From the NCBI RefSeq assembly GCF_010183535.1, contig NC_071332.1, positions 6,758,001 through 6,822,000 on the forward strand: 64,000 nucleotides of DNA, read 5' to 3'. Shown piece after piece: positions 21,756-33,916 of this stretch. The notes under the pieces are model-generated. The model searched no databases, was not told where the DNA came from, and saw only the letters and a program-made list of their open reading frames with translations. This stretch comes from Caenorhabditis remanei. Its lineage: Eukaryota > Nematoda > Chromadorea > Rhabditida > Rhabditidae. Numbering within the stretch: the stretch's first letter is position 1; every line of letters begins with the position of its first letter. Made by a program: the position numbers and the translations under genes.

Positions 21756-23138
21756 TTACATGTACTTTTGCAGTTCATTGTAGATTGCCAGAACTAATGC
21801 AGCTCCAGTTCCACGAATTGCATTCACAAGAGCTCCGTGGAAGAATGCTTTGGGACCTTCTTTCGTGTATATGTACTGAAAAATGAAAAATAAATAAATT
21901 TTTTAGCAAAAAAACTTTGCTTACTTTAAAACAAGATATTGTGTTGTGGAATGGCAGCGTTTTCTTTCCAGCTCCCATCATTAACCTTCGTCTGACAGTA
22001 TCCAACGGATACGAAGTCATTGCAGCGATCAAGGTGACCACTTGTCCGACAAGGAAAGCTTCAGTAAACGTCATTTTTCCATCACTATTCATGTAAGGAG
22101 CAGTTGTATCGAACAGACCATAATAGGCTCCTCGATATATGATCATGTACTGAAGTGATGGTATCAGACCTCTGAAAATTGGGAAATTTATTGAAGATGA
22201 ACATGAAAGAATAGTTTTTACTTGTATAAACCAGGTACTCCGTCACTTTTGATAATCTTCCGAGCACAATCGAACATTCCAGTGAATTCTCTGTCCTGAA
22301 AATTAATAATGTTCTTTAACTGATATTCAATAAATAAACCTTACCGATTTTCTTTTTCCCAAATCGATAGCCAATCTCGTCCTTATAAAATCAAGAGGAT
22401 AGATGGTGGCAAGAGTGGCACATCCAGATCCTCCACCAGCTACTAGATTTCCTGAAAAACAGAAATTGATTTCAATTTGAAAGAGAAAACGGAACAAACC
22501 TATTAGCCATCTGGAGTGTTGTGTTTTCGGATCGACTCCATCCAAACTGTATTTTCGGAAAAATTCTTTGAAAGATAATCCAAGAGATTCCTAGAATAAA
22601 TCTTTTTAAGATTCATGAGCTTGTAGAATTCTATCTGAACTCTTTGAAGTGTATTTATAAAAACTTTTTATACCACATGAATATTTCTTTAAAATCGGAG
22701 ATAAAATCATACTCACCTGGCTACAAGATCTTAATATATTGACCCAATTTCCTCTCCAAAACGATAGGAATCCTTGTTCTCGAGGCACTCTAATAAAGCA
22801 GTCGACAATTCCTTTGTACCTATTTTCTTGAGCTAATGTTGTTTGTGAGTTTTGTAGCTGAAAATAGGAAACTTTTGAAATTTTTTACAGATTACATCAT
22901 TTTTCATTTCGGATAAAAAATTGAAACTAACTTGAAGGATCAATTTAACACGTTCTACTGGCGCTATGACGGTTTTTGAGATTGCTGCTGCAGTTGCACC
23001 TGCCATAAAATCCTTGGAAAATTTGATGACGTCATCTCTGGATACACCTGAATTATGCATTAAATAAATGAATTTTACTAAAAAAAAATGATGCAATTAA
23101 AATAATAACTCACCAGGAACGGCTGTGTACACTGACAT
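21756..23138 (-). CDS. Mitochondrial ADP/ATP carrier-like protein, 306 aa
   Basis: Eight exons (minus): 23138-23114, 23047-22932, 22857-22717, 22590-22500, 22451-22345, 22295-22222, 22171-21925, 21875-21756. It is a three-repeat mitochondrial carrier of usual length. Repeat 1 has [11 protein letters not shown], repeat 2 [11 protein letters not shown], and repeat 3 [12 protein letters not shown], the last matching the ADP/ATP carrier signature RRRMMM with Met to Leu at the fourth position. Other family marks are [44 protein letters not shown] and [21 protein letters not shown]. It exchanges ADP for ATP across the inner membrane. The RRRLMM change suggests a divergent paralog rather than the main isoform. 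It lies tail to tail with the ELP6-like gene, 280 bp apart. Confidence 0.9.
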
Positions 23139-24175
23139 CTGTGTTTTTTTGTTTCTTTTCTAAATAGAATTCTATGTCTACGAGGTTTTCTGTAAAAACA
23201 AAGATCGATTAAGTGATTTTATGTGTTTCAAGAAGGAAAGAACAAGTAAATTTGACGAGTAACAGATTAAAAACGCACGTGGGAAGTAACAATGCGGAAA
23301 CAGCTGACAGATTGGGCTGTCTAAACTTTTTTTGAGAATTTTTGGTCCAAATTTGTCAGTGAAAGTACGCTCTATTGACACGCGTTAGAGACTGGAGACC
23401 GCAGAGAAGTTCCTGTGAAGTTGGAAGCTTGCGAAATGAGCTTAATAGTTTAAAGAAGTGAATCTGCGAGTATATCCAAAAACTGATAGTTTTCGTTCTA
23501 AAGTGAACGAACGGTCCTATGAACGCCGCTTTTTGAAACATTTTCTATTGGTAGCAATACGCCTTCACTATTGTGAATCATTGAGAGATTTCACATTTCT
23601 AGCCAATTTAAATGTAAGGTTTCCATGAACATGTTACATCCAGAACTAACATCAAGTAAAAACAAAAAGTGACACGTTGATTATAATTACACAAAATGTG
23701 ATCAGTTGATCGTTCTTTGTAGCCGCCACAACACACTACATTGAAACATCGTTTGTCAACGGAAATGAGAACCAAAATCAAGTTGAATCTATTCAACACA
23801 ATAAACTATATTATCAGTGGACAGGTGAGTCCGCAAATAAACTTCAAGTACTCGAGAAGAAGAAGAACGAATGATGGCTCTTTGTCGCTGAGCACACGTG
23901 ACTGATCATCAAACAGTTGCTGAGAAAAAGTAGGTAGGTTGGCAAAATTTTGAATTTTGGTTGTTTGTTTTTTCCGCTTCAAAACACGATAACTTTTGTG
24001 GTTTCAACGACTTAAAAACTGAAGAAACCAATGTTCTGTCTCGAAGATCACTGAAAAAGTGTCGATAGTTTGAAACATCAGATTGGTAAATTGTTGCTGT
24101 AAGTAACTATTAGTTGAATAACTGAAAAAATATATAGGTGTCCAATCAACAATTTTATAATACTGAAAACAAGAA
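23139..24175. other. Intergenic stretch, nothing supported
   Basis: About 1 kb between the carrier start and the GFA/CENP-V-like stop on the same strand. Likely contains the carrier promoter. No frame, RNA gene or repeat is convincing. Confidence 0.45.
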
Positions 24176-25351
24176 TTACTGAGCTGCCGGTGCCCGTTTG
24201 TCCATTTCTTTCTCCCATTCTTGCCCATTGAAGTAGCTCCATTTGACATCTTTGAGAGTGTTTCCATCGATACAGTGTGGCATGATAGCTGAAAAAGAAA
24301 ACTGTCATCAAAATCGTAGAATAGAAAGCACGAACCAACTGCATCCGGGTTAGATCTAGGATGGTAGAAACTTTGAACACCGCAGATGGAACAGAACTTG
24401 TGTTGGGCAACTCCGGTGTTGAAACGGTAGGTTGTAATTTTGTCTTCACCCTAAATATATGAAAGCTTCACAGCGATATTTTTTTTTACAAAATATAAAT
24501 TATCAATTTGGAAACATTCAGTTGTTGCTGAAAAAAGTACGGTTTCAAAAGTCTGTCGCGGCGTTAAGGGTAGTTATTTTGCTATTATTTTTCTTTCATG
24601 ATAAAGTATGAATCTGGATCTCTTCATTTTCAATAGCGAACCTCTTGTTTCAGTCCTTCCAGAAGTTATAGCTAACTAATTGGAAATACGCTCTCAAGCT
24701 GTAAATTAGTAGTTAAAATGTAATTAAATTTGCAACTTTTTAGAAAATAATTGCAGGGATAACTTGTCAACCACAAACACATAAATTCTAGCTTTGTTCT
24801 ATTTTTCAATACAAAAATGACGGAAAAACTACCAATGCGGGACATTTAGACTTGCTCTCAAACTTGGTTATTTTTGCTAAACCCATCTGCATATTTTATT
24901 ATCTAGATTTTTTACAAAAACTATGAAGATTTGAAAGAGAAATTCAACAAACCCTAGCTGAAAATCACATGTGTTGAAATTTTTTTTAATCACTAGAAGT
25001 TACCATCACGATTCGGATAAACAGAGAATGATCAGATTTACTTTCAGGCGTTAGTAAAATGAATACTCTCGGTTTCCAGACAACCGAACTCTGCTTCCAA
25101 AACGTGTCTAAATCCCATAAAATCTAATTTTCAAACGAACCTCCAAAATCTTGAATCTATCCAACTTGATGATACAATGTTGGTTCTGCTTCTTGTTACA
25201 GACCGTACAGCTGAAAATAGCTCATAATTTAAAGCAAACAATTGCGAAGCTGTACTCACTTGCACCGACAACCATCTAAAACTTCTGGTCCTGTAAACGT
25301 CCACTTCACCGCCCCACAATGACAACTTCCAAAATGTTGCACTTCGGACAT
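24176..25351 (-). CDS. GFA/CENP-V-domain zinc protein, 129 aa
   Basis: Four exons (minus): 25351-25260, 25210-25141, 24450-24336, 24288-24176; phases close to 129 residues. It shows the glutathione-dependent formaldehyde-activating (GFA) fold of CENP-V: GSCHCGAVKW (zinc Cys near 10 and 12), DGCRCNCTVCNKKQNQH (Cys 28, 30, 32, 35), TYRFNTGVAQHKFCSICGVQ (CxxC) and FYHPRSNPDAVAIMPHCIDG. All expected zinc-binding cysteines are present. The biochemical role of the animal proteins is unclear, as vertebrate CENP-V binds microtubules. Two of its introns use GTTCGT donors. The 690-bp second intron (24451-25140) holds nothing recognised. Confidence 0.9.
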
Positions 25352-28300
25352 GAATCAAGATCTCTGAAACACTCAAAATCAATCTTAAACCTTTGAAAAT
25401 ACGCGAGAAAACCAAAGTCACTTCAAGTTTCTTTTTCACTTCTGTTTGATATCAACATGAAAATCGATCAACACCTATCAAACCGCCAATCTTATCAATA
25501 GTCGTCATAAATTGTACATTGTCCCCTTTCTCTAATTTCCCATTTTTCTTTCTGGAAATGAGAGCAATTTACATGAAAAGAAACAGTTTAATGTCTCCCT
25601 ATCGGATAACAAAAAACGTCTGTCTATACCATCTTTTTGAACAGGTTTTATCACGAAGCGGTGCTGTCAAATTTATGAGGGAATCCGTCGAAAGATAGCA
25701 GCAGACGATGGAGGACGACGAGGGGAGAGGAGGTGATAAAAAATTCACGCGAATAAGAAAAGGATGAAGGTCTCCAGATGACTTCCGACGTTCAATTTTT
25801 TATTCTAGAGAGAGAAAACAATTAACATGGGAGAACAAGACTGTGACCGAAATGTCGAGTAATGAAGATCAAAGTTTCCGGGGAAAAAAGATAAAACATG
25901 AGTGGTTCTGAGATGCTTTCTAGGCCGGAAGATGATTTCAAAGTTGGAAACAAGTGAGAGTTTGTCCCCATGTGTTGCGCGGATCATTTGTAGGTCACTA
26001 TTCCATATATTTTACCAAGATGAGTATGTGCCTGAAAATCATACCTCAATCGCAAGACTGAAACTTTTTTTGTATATCTGAAACTTGAACTTGGGACGAA
26101 AATCTAAGCTCCAATATTACAAATATGACATGAAACATTTATATAGGGTATACTGTAATTTTGTGGAATACTTGGAAAACTTGGCCAAGTGCCTAGAACT
26201 ACAAAAAAGGAATTGCTGATAATGAAGTTTTAGTTGGAAAACTTAGTCTAACAGGAGGGATTTCAATTTCGATCCCGTACGAATCTTCTATCAACATTCT
26301 CGATGAAAACTGATACTTTAGTAAGTCGATTTTTTTCTGAAATGCAAATCCTTTCATTTCCCTTTTCCTTGTTCTTATAAAAAGACCCCTCCAGCACAAC
26401 TTCATTATTGAAAAAATCGTTCTCTCCTCAATCCATCAAATCTTGTCCCAACTGGTTCCAGTTATGATTCTTCTCACTTTTCCGTATCTCCCTGCAACGC
26501 CTAAGCTTTCCAATTGATGGTTCTTTGCAAGAGAAGCCCCCCTTGCATTTCCTATTGTCTCCCTAGAAAACTAGAAATTGATATCGTGTTATCTCCCATA
26601 CAGTCTGATCCTTGTTAATGACCTTGCACTTGGTAAAACTTGAGCGCGCAGGCGGAATATCCGCCGCCAGCCTGGCGTCCGTTTTCTATAGATAATGTCC
26701 ATCACATGACAACACGCTTTGATTATCAAAACAATGAGAAGAAAAGAAGAGGAGGGAATCAATCTTTGTACTCGAATCGGATATCGTCGTCGAGAATAAG
26801 AAGAAGTGAGAATCGAATTGACGACGATGAAGACGGCGGAAACCCGTGCAGAATACTAAGAAAACACACGTACTTGAAATGTTCAAACGTTCCATAAAAA
26901 GTGTGATAAGACCACTTACAGTAATCTAGTTTACAACCTATCGCATATCTCTTCTTTTTCTCCGTTATCGGACAGAGAGAAACCATCGAGATTGTTTTCT
27001 TTCCCTTTTTCAAAAGTCAACTTAGTTGATAACTGTTGTTTTTGTTTTGTTTCAAGTTTCAAGTTTCCACATTAAGACTAAAAGACAAGAAATCAGGTGA
27101 AGAGTTGATCCAATTACAATGTTAACTTATCTGGAAATTTCTAAACTTTGGCTTGTCAACAGGTTGTCAAATCAACACAACAGCCCCCTTCTCCTGAAAA
27201 AAGAAAGGAAGAGAACACTTGTACAACACAGGAGAAGACACAGAAGAAACGAAATGGGAAAAATCATCATAACCGTTGATAACTGTCTTCCGAGGAAACT
27301 AAAAATCAAGGTTTCACCGAAACAACTTCCGTGTCAAGTTTTGATATTGGCTCTGGTGTCTAAACATCAGAATGAACTTTGAAATGTTGGGGTTTGATAA
27401 GTTTTCAACTAAAAGAAAAACGAGATAAAGATAAGATTACGGTAGGGGAAAGAGAGAAAACTTGTCTTCAAAAATCTTTTTTTTCGTCGGAAGTTCCAGT
27501 GATCATTGATATCAAATCTGAAAGATGTATGAACTTGGGTTACTGTAGTTTGAAGATTGTGGGATTACTGTAGAATAAATCTATGTAGTTAGGTACCGAA
27601 GTCCGGATAGGATAAAGAAAAAGAAAAAATTCACTGGTCTGGATAGTCATTATAGAGTATGGGCAGGAAGAAAATAGTATCAGAGATTCTGAAGCAACCA
27701 GAACCTAATTATTACTCTTTTCTGCAATTTTGAGACTATTAGAGGCAAAACATATTTTTCAGTGAAGTTTCCAGCGTTTCTAGATCAATATGAATTTTGC
27801 GGATGTGCCTTGCTCAAATCTGTATAAAGTTTCACATATTTTTAAATTCAGAGTTGTCATACTGGGCTGTTTTTAGCCAATTATGCAGAATTTATGCTTG
27901 AAAATTGTTTCAGAATCCCAACCACTTAAACTTCCGAACCTTACAGTTTTTTTTCCAAAAGATCCTAACATATGTCTGGCCATTTCCTAGAAAGTCAAAG
28001 TTCATCAAAAACATCAACTACAATTTTTCTCCAATTCATAATATTTCATAGATCATTCCCATCAAACTTCACCGTTTCCGGATCTTCAGAATTACTTTTC
28101 GACCCCTCTTTTTTTCAAAATCTCCCTTGAGTTTTGTATTTTGGTACTCACAAGTACAAGTTCACACCTACTTCATTCCTCAGTTTCCTCATCTTCTCTC
28201 TCCAAACCATTTCCTTTTTTTCAAAACCTCCCACGCGTCCTCCTCCAGATGACCCTCATTGACTGTAGGCGTGGGTGTCCGAAGGAAAAGAAGAAGTGGG

Positions 28301-31300
28301 GGTTGAATGAGTCAATATGAAGAATATCCTTTCTGGTTTTCGTGGTTTGCATGAGAAGTCGAACGAAAAAAAGGAGAAGAGAATGAAAAGTTCGTGTTGT
28401 TGCTGTGGAAACTTTCATCAAATCTTTTTTTTTCTCTCTCAATGTTTCCATAATATAAATCAACCGAATAATGACACTTTTTTATGATTCGATTTGATTA
28501 GACCGTCAACAGCATATACACTTCGAAACTAAAATGTGTGTCGGAAGCGAGAAGTGTCGACACTTTTGATCGCGGAGGAGACAGTTTTTTTCCCTTTCTT
28601 CGAGAAAAAGAAAATCAGCCAGTTGATCGTTCGTCTAGGTAATTGAAAGTACGTGTACTACTAAGTACATGGTTATTCTTTTATGGGAACTCATGACAAT
28701 TGTGTTTTCTTGCAGAAGAGTAGTAATGTAATGACCGTTTAAAAGTCATGTTCAATTAGAAGCATTGTTCGAGTGCCACGTCATAAAAGGCTACAATTAT
28801 TCAAGAAAGTGTAGTTTTCAGAAGCCAGAAAACAAATGATACAACGGAAACGAAGACAAATAAGACGAAGACGAATGCAACTTTTTAGAATTGATAAAAT
28901 CGGTCGGATTGTCATTCGGTCTTCTCGGTTTTTCAACTTCTAGCAGACGTATCTTTCTGGATCGCAATTCGAACAAAGAACTGCCAACCCATACAATTTT
29001 ACCATTTGTTCACAAATAGTTTTTGTCTTCTATCCCGATGAAGATACGGTAGCTCTGGGCTCTCGAAAATCATCCTGTTTCTTTCAATGTGATATAACTC
29101 TTGAGGCAAGACAGTTATCCAAATTTTTTCAACTATTGATTTAATTTTCAGAAAATCCCACACTTTTTTTAGTTGGCAATTTTCATGTATCTTTCAATCC
29201 CGTGGAGATATGATTGCTGCAAGCTGACCAATAAAACACAGAGAAAGAGAGACAGCTAGAGTGTCTGACTTCTCTGCGCCCTCTACCTCTCACTCTCCCA
29301 TTGTTTACTGAAATTCCAGCTATTCAGTTCTTCAACCTCAGCCTCTTAGCCTTCTCTCGGAACACCAGCTATCAATCTTTGTTTTCCCATATGCGTCAAA
29401 AAATCAAAAAAGTATACATTTTGATATCTCAACCCAACTTCCTTCCCGATGACCGTGATCGCCTAAAGTTGCATTTAGGTTCAATAAACAGAATAGCTAG
29501 CCGGCTACTCCCTTGCACGGAAACAAAAACCAAAATCACTCCCGATTCATGTTCTGTTTCCTTCTTTGTTGTTGCATTATAGTCTTGTAAAGGTTGTGAG
29601 AGAAATAAACAAGAAGATCTTCAATTTTTTCAATTCTCATCTACTTCTACTCCAACATCTACATCATCTTTTTCTCCCATTTTGTGGTTCGTTTTCTCAT
29701 TCTCGTTGTCAGTTTCCGATAGTCGTTGTCGCACACATATCCGCAGAAAGAAAAAGAAGAAGTGAGTGCGCGTGGGAACACTCCCACTTATGCGCCGAAT
29801 TTCGTCGAAACTATCATCATCTTCACTTCATCTTCATCTCAATCAACACACTTGTTGTTTCTTCTTCTTCTTCTCGAGAGTTCCTGCAAAAGAAAGTGTT
29901 CTGGTCCAGCAACAGCTGAGTCCGTCGCCTGTCGGTAGATGATGTGGGGGTGGATACAGATAAGACACAGGCAATTACAATTAATCTATCTCATGGTTTG
30001 ATAATGATATAGGTGAATGGGATTGGAAGAAATAAAGAAAAATATAAAAGGGCGGGAAGACAGTTTGAATGAAGATTATGAACGGGAGAGGACGAATGCA
30101 AAAAAGGGTTTTGAGGGTTTTTGCATGTAGAGGCAAGGGAGGAATGATAAAACCGGAAATCGTTCAAATGTTGATACAAGGTACAAGTCTCTTCTGCACC
30201 CGTCTTCTGTCAACCAACTTCCGGATCCAATTAATTTGAAACCTGTCGTTGGGTTTAGGTTTCGATTTTTCGTGTGGTCTGATACCACTGTTCGGCTACC
30301 GATGGCTGCACCACGATCGAATAAAGTACAACACTCATCGTGTTAGGCCGTCGTGTCCACCCATCCCTGACTGTTTTTGAAAACAATTAGAGGGAATAAA
30401 TGAACGGGCGGAGGAGGAAGAGGACTAGAGAATCATCATGAACATCAGAAGGCTCCTTTGCGTCTCGACACGACCGGAAATGTGATGATTCGGACTAATG
30501 CACAATGAAATAGCCTTCATCCTCTCCACCCAGTGGTCAGTTAGTCAGATGGCCGAAATGGTAACAAACGGTCTGATTTGATTAGTTGACAAGTGCAATA
30601 AACCTGCTGCAAGCCGTGTGTTCCGTGTGTTCCTTTTTTCTATTCTTTTTCATTCACAAATCGGATTTCGTATGTCTGAAAAGGAAGGGGGGAGGAAACA
30701 ACAAATAGTACACTTCTGAAGGGCAGTGTGGCGGTGGTCAAAATCTACGTTACACCCAGTTGTTGATTACAAAAATTATTGTTTGATGGGAAGAAAAAGA
30801 ACAGGGCAATTTTGAAGATTGTTGTTCAGGATCAGAATGAGAGGGAGTGAAGGAGAACTTTGAGTTGCCCTATCTCTGAAAGATTCAAACGTGCAAAAAA
30901 TATGATGCACTGATGGAAAAAAACGGAAATTTCATGAAAAACATTTTATTAGTTAAAGACTTCTTGATAACTGTTCTACCTGAGATAGAATTAACTGTTA
31001 GTGATCTGATATCTCCCATGGTGTAAACTTACAAACAGATCACCAACATATATCAAATGAGAGAATTCAACCAAAAGTACTTCAATATTTTACACCTTTT
31101 CGATATCATAAATTGTTGTTTTCATTACAAATGAGAGAAAGATCACTTCGATTGAGAACCCACTAGAAGACACTTGAACCATAGTTCACTTATAATTGCG
31201 TTCTGTGTTACATTTGTAGTTTATATTTTTTCAATTCGCTTCCGAACGGTTTGCAAGCGGAGAAGATTTCGAAAGACCATGCACTTATACCCGAAAGTGA

Positions 31301-31901
31301 CCTCAATTAGTGACTCACATTAATTATTCCATTAGGAACATCTGACTCATTAAACCGCTCTGTTCAATATTTCAAAATGCTGGGTTTTGCTTCTTATAGA
31401 AAGTAAGTAAGATCAAAAGATGATTTAGGAAGAACATATTGAACTTGACCGGTTTTCCCAAACTGATTTGAGGCAATTAGAGGAATTGTTCAGGATCTCA
31501 TTAGAGCTCATCACATCGGTTCCAAACTTTCAATTGTTGTTTCTCCACAAACTGGTTGAACCTTCGAAAGTGAAATGACGTCATTCAAGACGTTCGGAAT
31601 AATGTAACCAAGCCACGCCCCCTCCACCCACACCGCCAAAGCCAGCTGGTCATCATACAGAACTTGCAAGAATAGAGAAAGCAACAAAAAAGGCAAAAGA
31701 TCGTTTCGAGGGGGAGGTACTGTGTGCCACACGGCGCCCCGGAAGCGAATCGAGGCGAGGTGGCGCCGCCCCCAATCTCTCTCTTTCTTCCCTCCCCGCG
31801 CCGAGATTGTATTTAATGGTTGGCGCATCGGAGCGTCATCTTCACTAATACACATCACCCACTCCCCAAAACGGCCCCTGGTTCACTGATTCGAACACAC
31901 A
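25352..31901. other. Large gene-poor region upstream of the C-type lectin
   Basis: 6.5 kb in which I could not support any gene. It contains pyrimidine-rich tracts (around 28180-28240 and 29620-29720), the short hairpin GGCGGAATATCCGCC at 26651-26665, and scattered short frames on both strands without domains or splice partners. The last 250 bp before 31902 include a comparatively GC-rich block (31690-31830) that may belong to the lectin promoter. Confidence 0.4.
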
Positions 31902-32574
31902 ATGGTTTTCGCTGTTATTGCTCTTGTTGTTTCGGCTATCTTGATTCCAGGTAATACAGTCTCTCTTCTTCTTTCTTTTACCCTATTCTCCAATTTTTAG
32001 AAGCTTTGGCTGATCCTTGCGGTGACTCCAACTGGAGATATTTCCCACAAACCAATTCCTGTTATAAGCTGATTGAGTAAGTTTGCCACCAAAAGAAACC
32101 AACGTGCTCATCTCGAATTTTACAGTGAAAATCTTCCATGGACAATCGCCGAGTTCAAGTGTCTCTTCCAAGGTGCTCACCACGTCTCGATCGACAGTCC
32201 TGAAGAGAATCAATTCGTTCACGAGTTGTCTCACTGGTCTGAGATCTGGACAGGAGCCGCCTTCTTCGGAAAAGACATGCACTACGTCAACTCGGACGGT
32301 TCTCGTTACGGTAACTTCGAGAACTGGAAGGACGGAAGAAAGCCACCAATGAACCGCGCTCGTCGTTGTATCAAGATGGATGCCAACGGAGAATGGTTCC
32401 AATCTTGCTGCAAGAAGAAGACCTACACCATCTGCGAGAAGGTTCGTTACAGTATACCAATCAGATGATGAGTGCTAACTTCTAAATTTTCAGAAGGCCG
32501 CCTACTCTGCTAGCTCGTACTCTGGTGCCAACAACTCCGTAAACGGATTCCGTTTCATGCGTCATCGCTCCTAA
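31902..32574 (+). CDS. clec-1: Secreted C-type lectin-domain protein, 173 aa
   Basis: Exons 31902-31950, 32001-32076, 32126-32441, 32494-32574. Residues 1-16 form a signal peptide (MVFAVIALVVSAILIP), then one C-type lectin domain to about residue 147: the starting CGDSNWRYFPQTNSCYKL, WTIAEFKCLFQGAHHVSI, FVHELSHWSEIWTGAAFF, GNFENWKDGRKPPMNRARRC, GEWFQSCCKKKTYTICEK. The usual calcium/sugar motifs (EPN or QPD; WND) are not present at the expected places, so calcium-dependent sugar binding is doubtful. The final exon adds a 27-residue Ser/Ala/Asn-rich tail. Codon use is strongly biased to C-ending codons, unlike its neighbours, suggesting high expression. The symbol reflects the remembered C. elegans syntenic gene. 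Confidence 0.85.
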
Positions 32575-32753
32575 GCTCTCAAAACAAATGACAATTTCGA
32601 GCGTCTCGAAAAACTGGAATGATCGGAAAATCTTCGAAATGATACTCATTTGCTAAGCTTTTAGATGCTTTTGCTATTTTTGCCTGCCCGCTTACGTGTA
32701 CAATTCTGTAATATTCTGTAATTTCCCCCTTTCGCCTATTGTCTTCTTGACTG

Positions 32754-32759
32754 AATAAA
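32754..32759 (+). terminator. Polyadenylation signal of the lectin gene
   Basis: AATAAA 180 bp after the lectin stop codon, followed by a T-rich stretch. Confidence 0.6.
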
Positions 32760-33779
32760 CATACTTCTTTGTGACCATTGTTTTTCCAACAAAAACTTAC
32801 AAAAAGATGAATCGAGGAGTGTGAGATGGAAGTGATCCCTTATATTCTTCCTCTTTTCCACCCAATGTCATCCTATCTCTCCACTCATTCACGTACTTAG
32901 TTTCGATTCACAATCACAAGAAAATGACGGTTTCCGGCGATTTTTGCTACCGCGCGGGCGCAAGGATCCATCGTTATCTTCCTCTTTTTTGCTTCTCTCT
33001 CTCCCTATTTTTCCTGCTGATTGTGAATGAAGTGAATTGAGATTCTGGTGAATCGACTGTGATGAACAGTTTCGGAGATGGATTTTTGATTGATGAAGTT
33101 TGACTGTGGTTTAGAAAAGAGAGGATGTTGATAAGCAATGTGCGTGTGTGTATCTTCTATTCGACGATCCCAAGAACGCCCTTGAAAGATTCTGAGATGA
33201 AGAAGATGAAGAGGAAGAAACTCAAGAAATGTTACGGGACAACACTTCATTTTGATAGTAATTACTTACAGTATCAACACATTTCTATCTTCTTTTTAAT
33301 CTGCAAATGAGCGAAAAATTGATAAGTGATTTCATTCCTTCTCTCCCTCTTTTTCTCTTTTCCAATTCATTTCCGTTCTGATTTTGCAACGAAATCAACG
33401 AAATTGAACAGTTGGTTTTGAGTTTGGGTTTGCCGCCCTCGCCCCAATCAACGATAATATCAATCGAAAGAGAAAACTGGTTTACAAAATTTTGTGTTCA
33501 GTGAAGAAAGTACACGAGATAATGATACTTGAGATAACGATGAAGATGAATTGCATTCAAAAAACACGTAATGATTTCCGAAAGAACAAATCTCTTTGAC
33601 GATAGTGAGAGTGTATTTGAAAGTAATTTATGGTAGATATAATTTGAAATGAAGGAGAATATAGTCGTCCGAATAGTGTTTGGCCGGAAGATATGCAACT
33701 TTGGATGACAGCTTCTGATATCATAGATCAATTTCAGGCTACATCTGTTCCCAGATATTTGATATTTTATTTTAACTAT
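32760..33779. other. Intergenic stretch, nothing supported
   Basis: Between the lectin 3' end and the LINE 3' end. Short frames only. Confidence 0.45.
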
Positions 33780-33916
33780 TTAAATATACAGAAAATGTCA
33801 CTGGAGGTCAGGTACAGTCCCTCACGAGACTAAACCTGAGAAAGGAAACCGGGAATAAGGAATTATAAAATAGGTGTTGGGCAAGGGGGAGGGAGAATAA
33901 AGAAAGAAAAAAAAAA

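Noticed and set aside
26640..26897. 85-codon plus-strand frame in the gene-poor region
   Set aside because: It starts at a non-ATG codon, has no acceptor or donor in phase, and both strands are equally open there.
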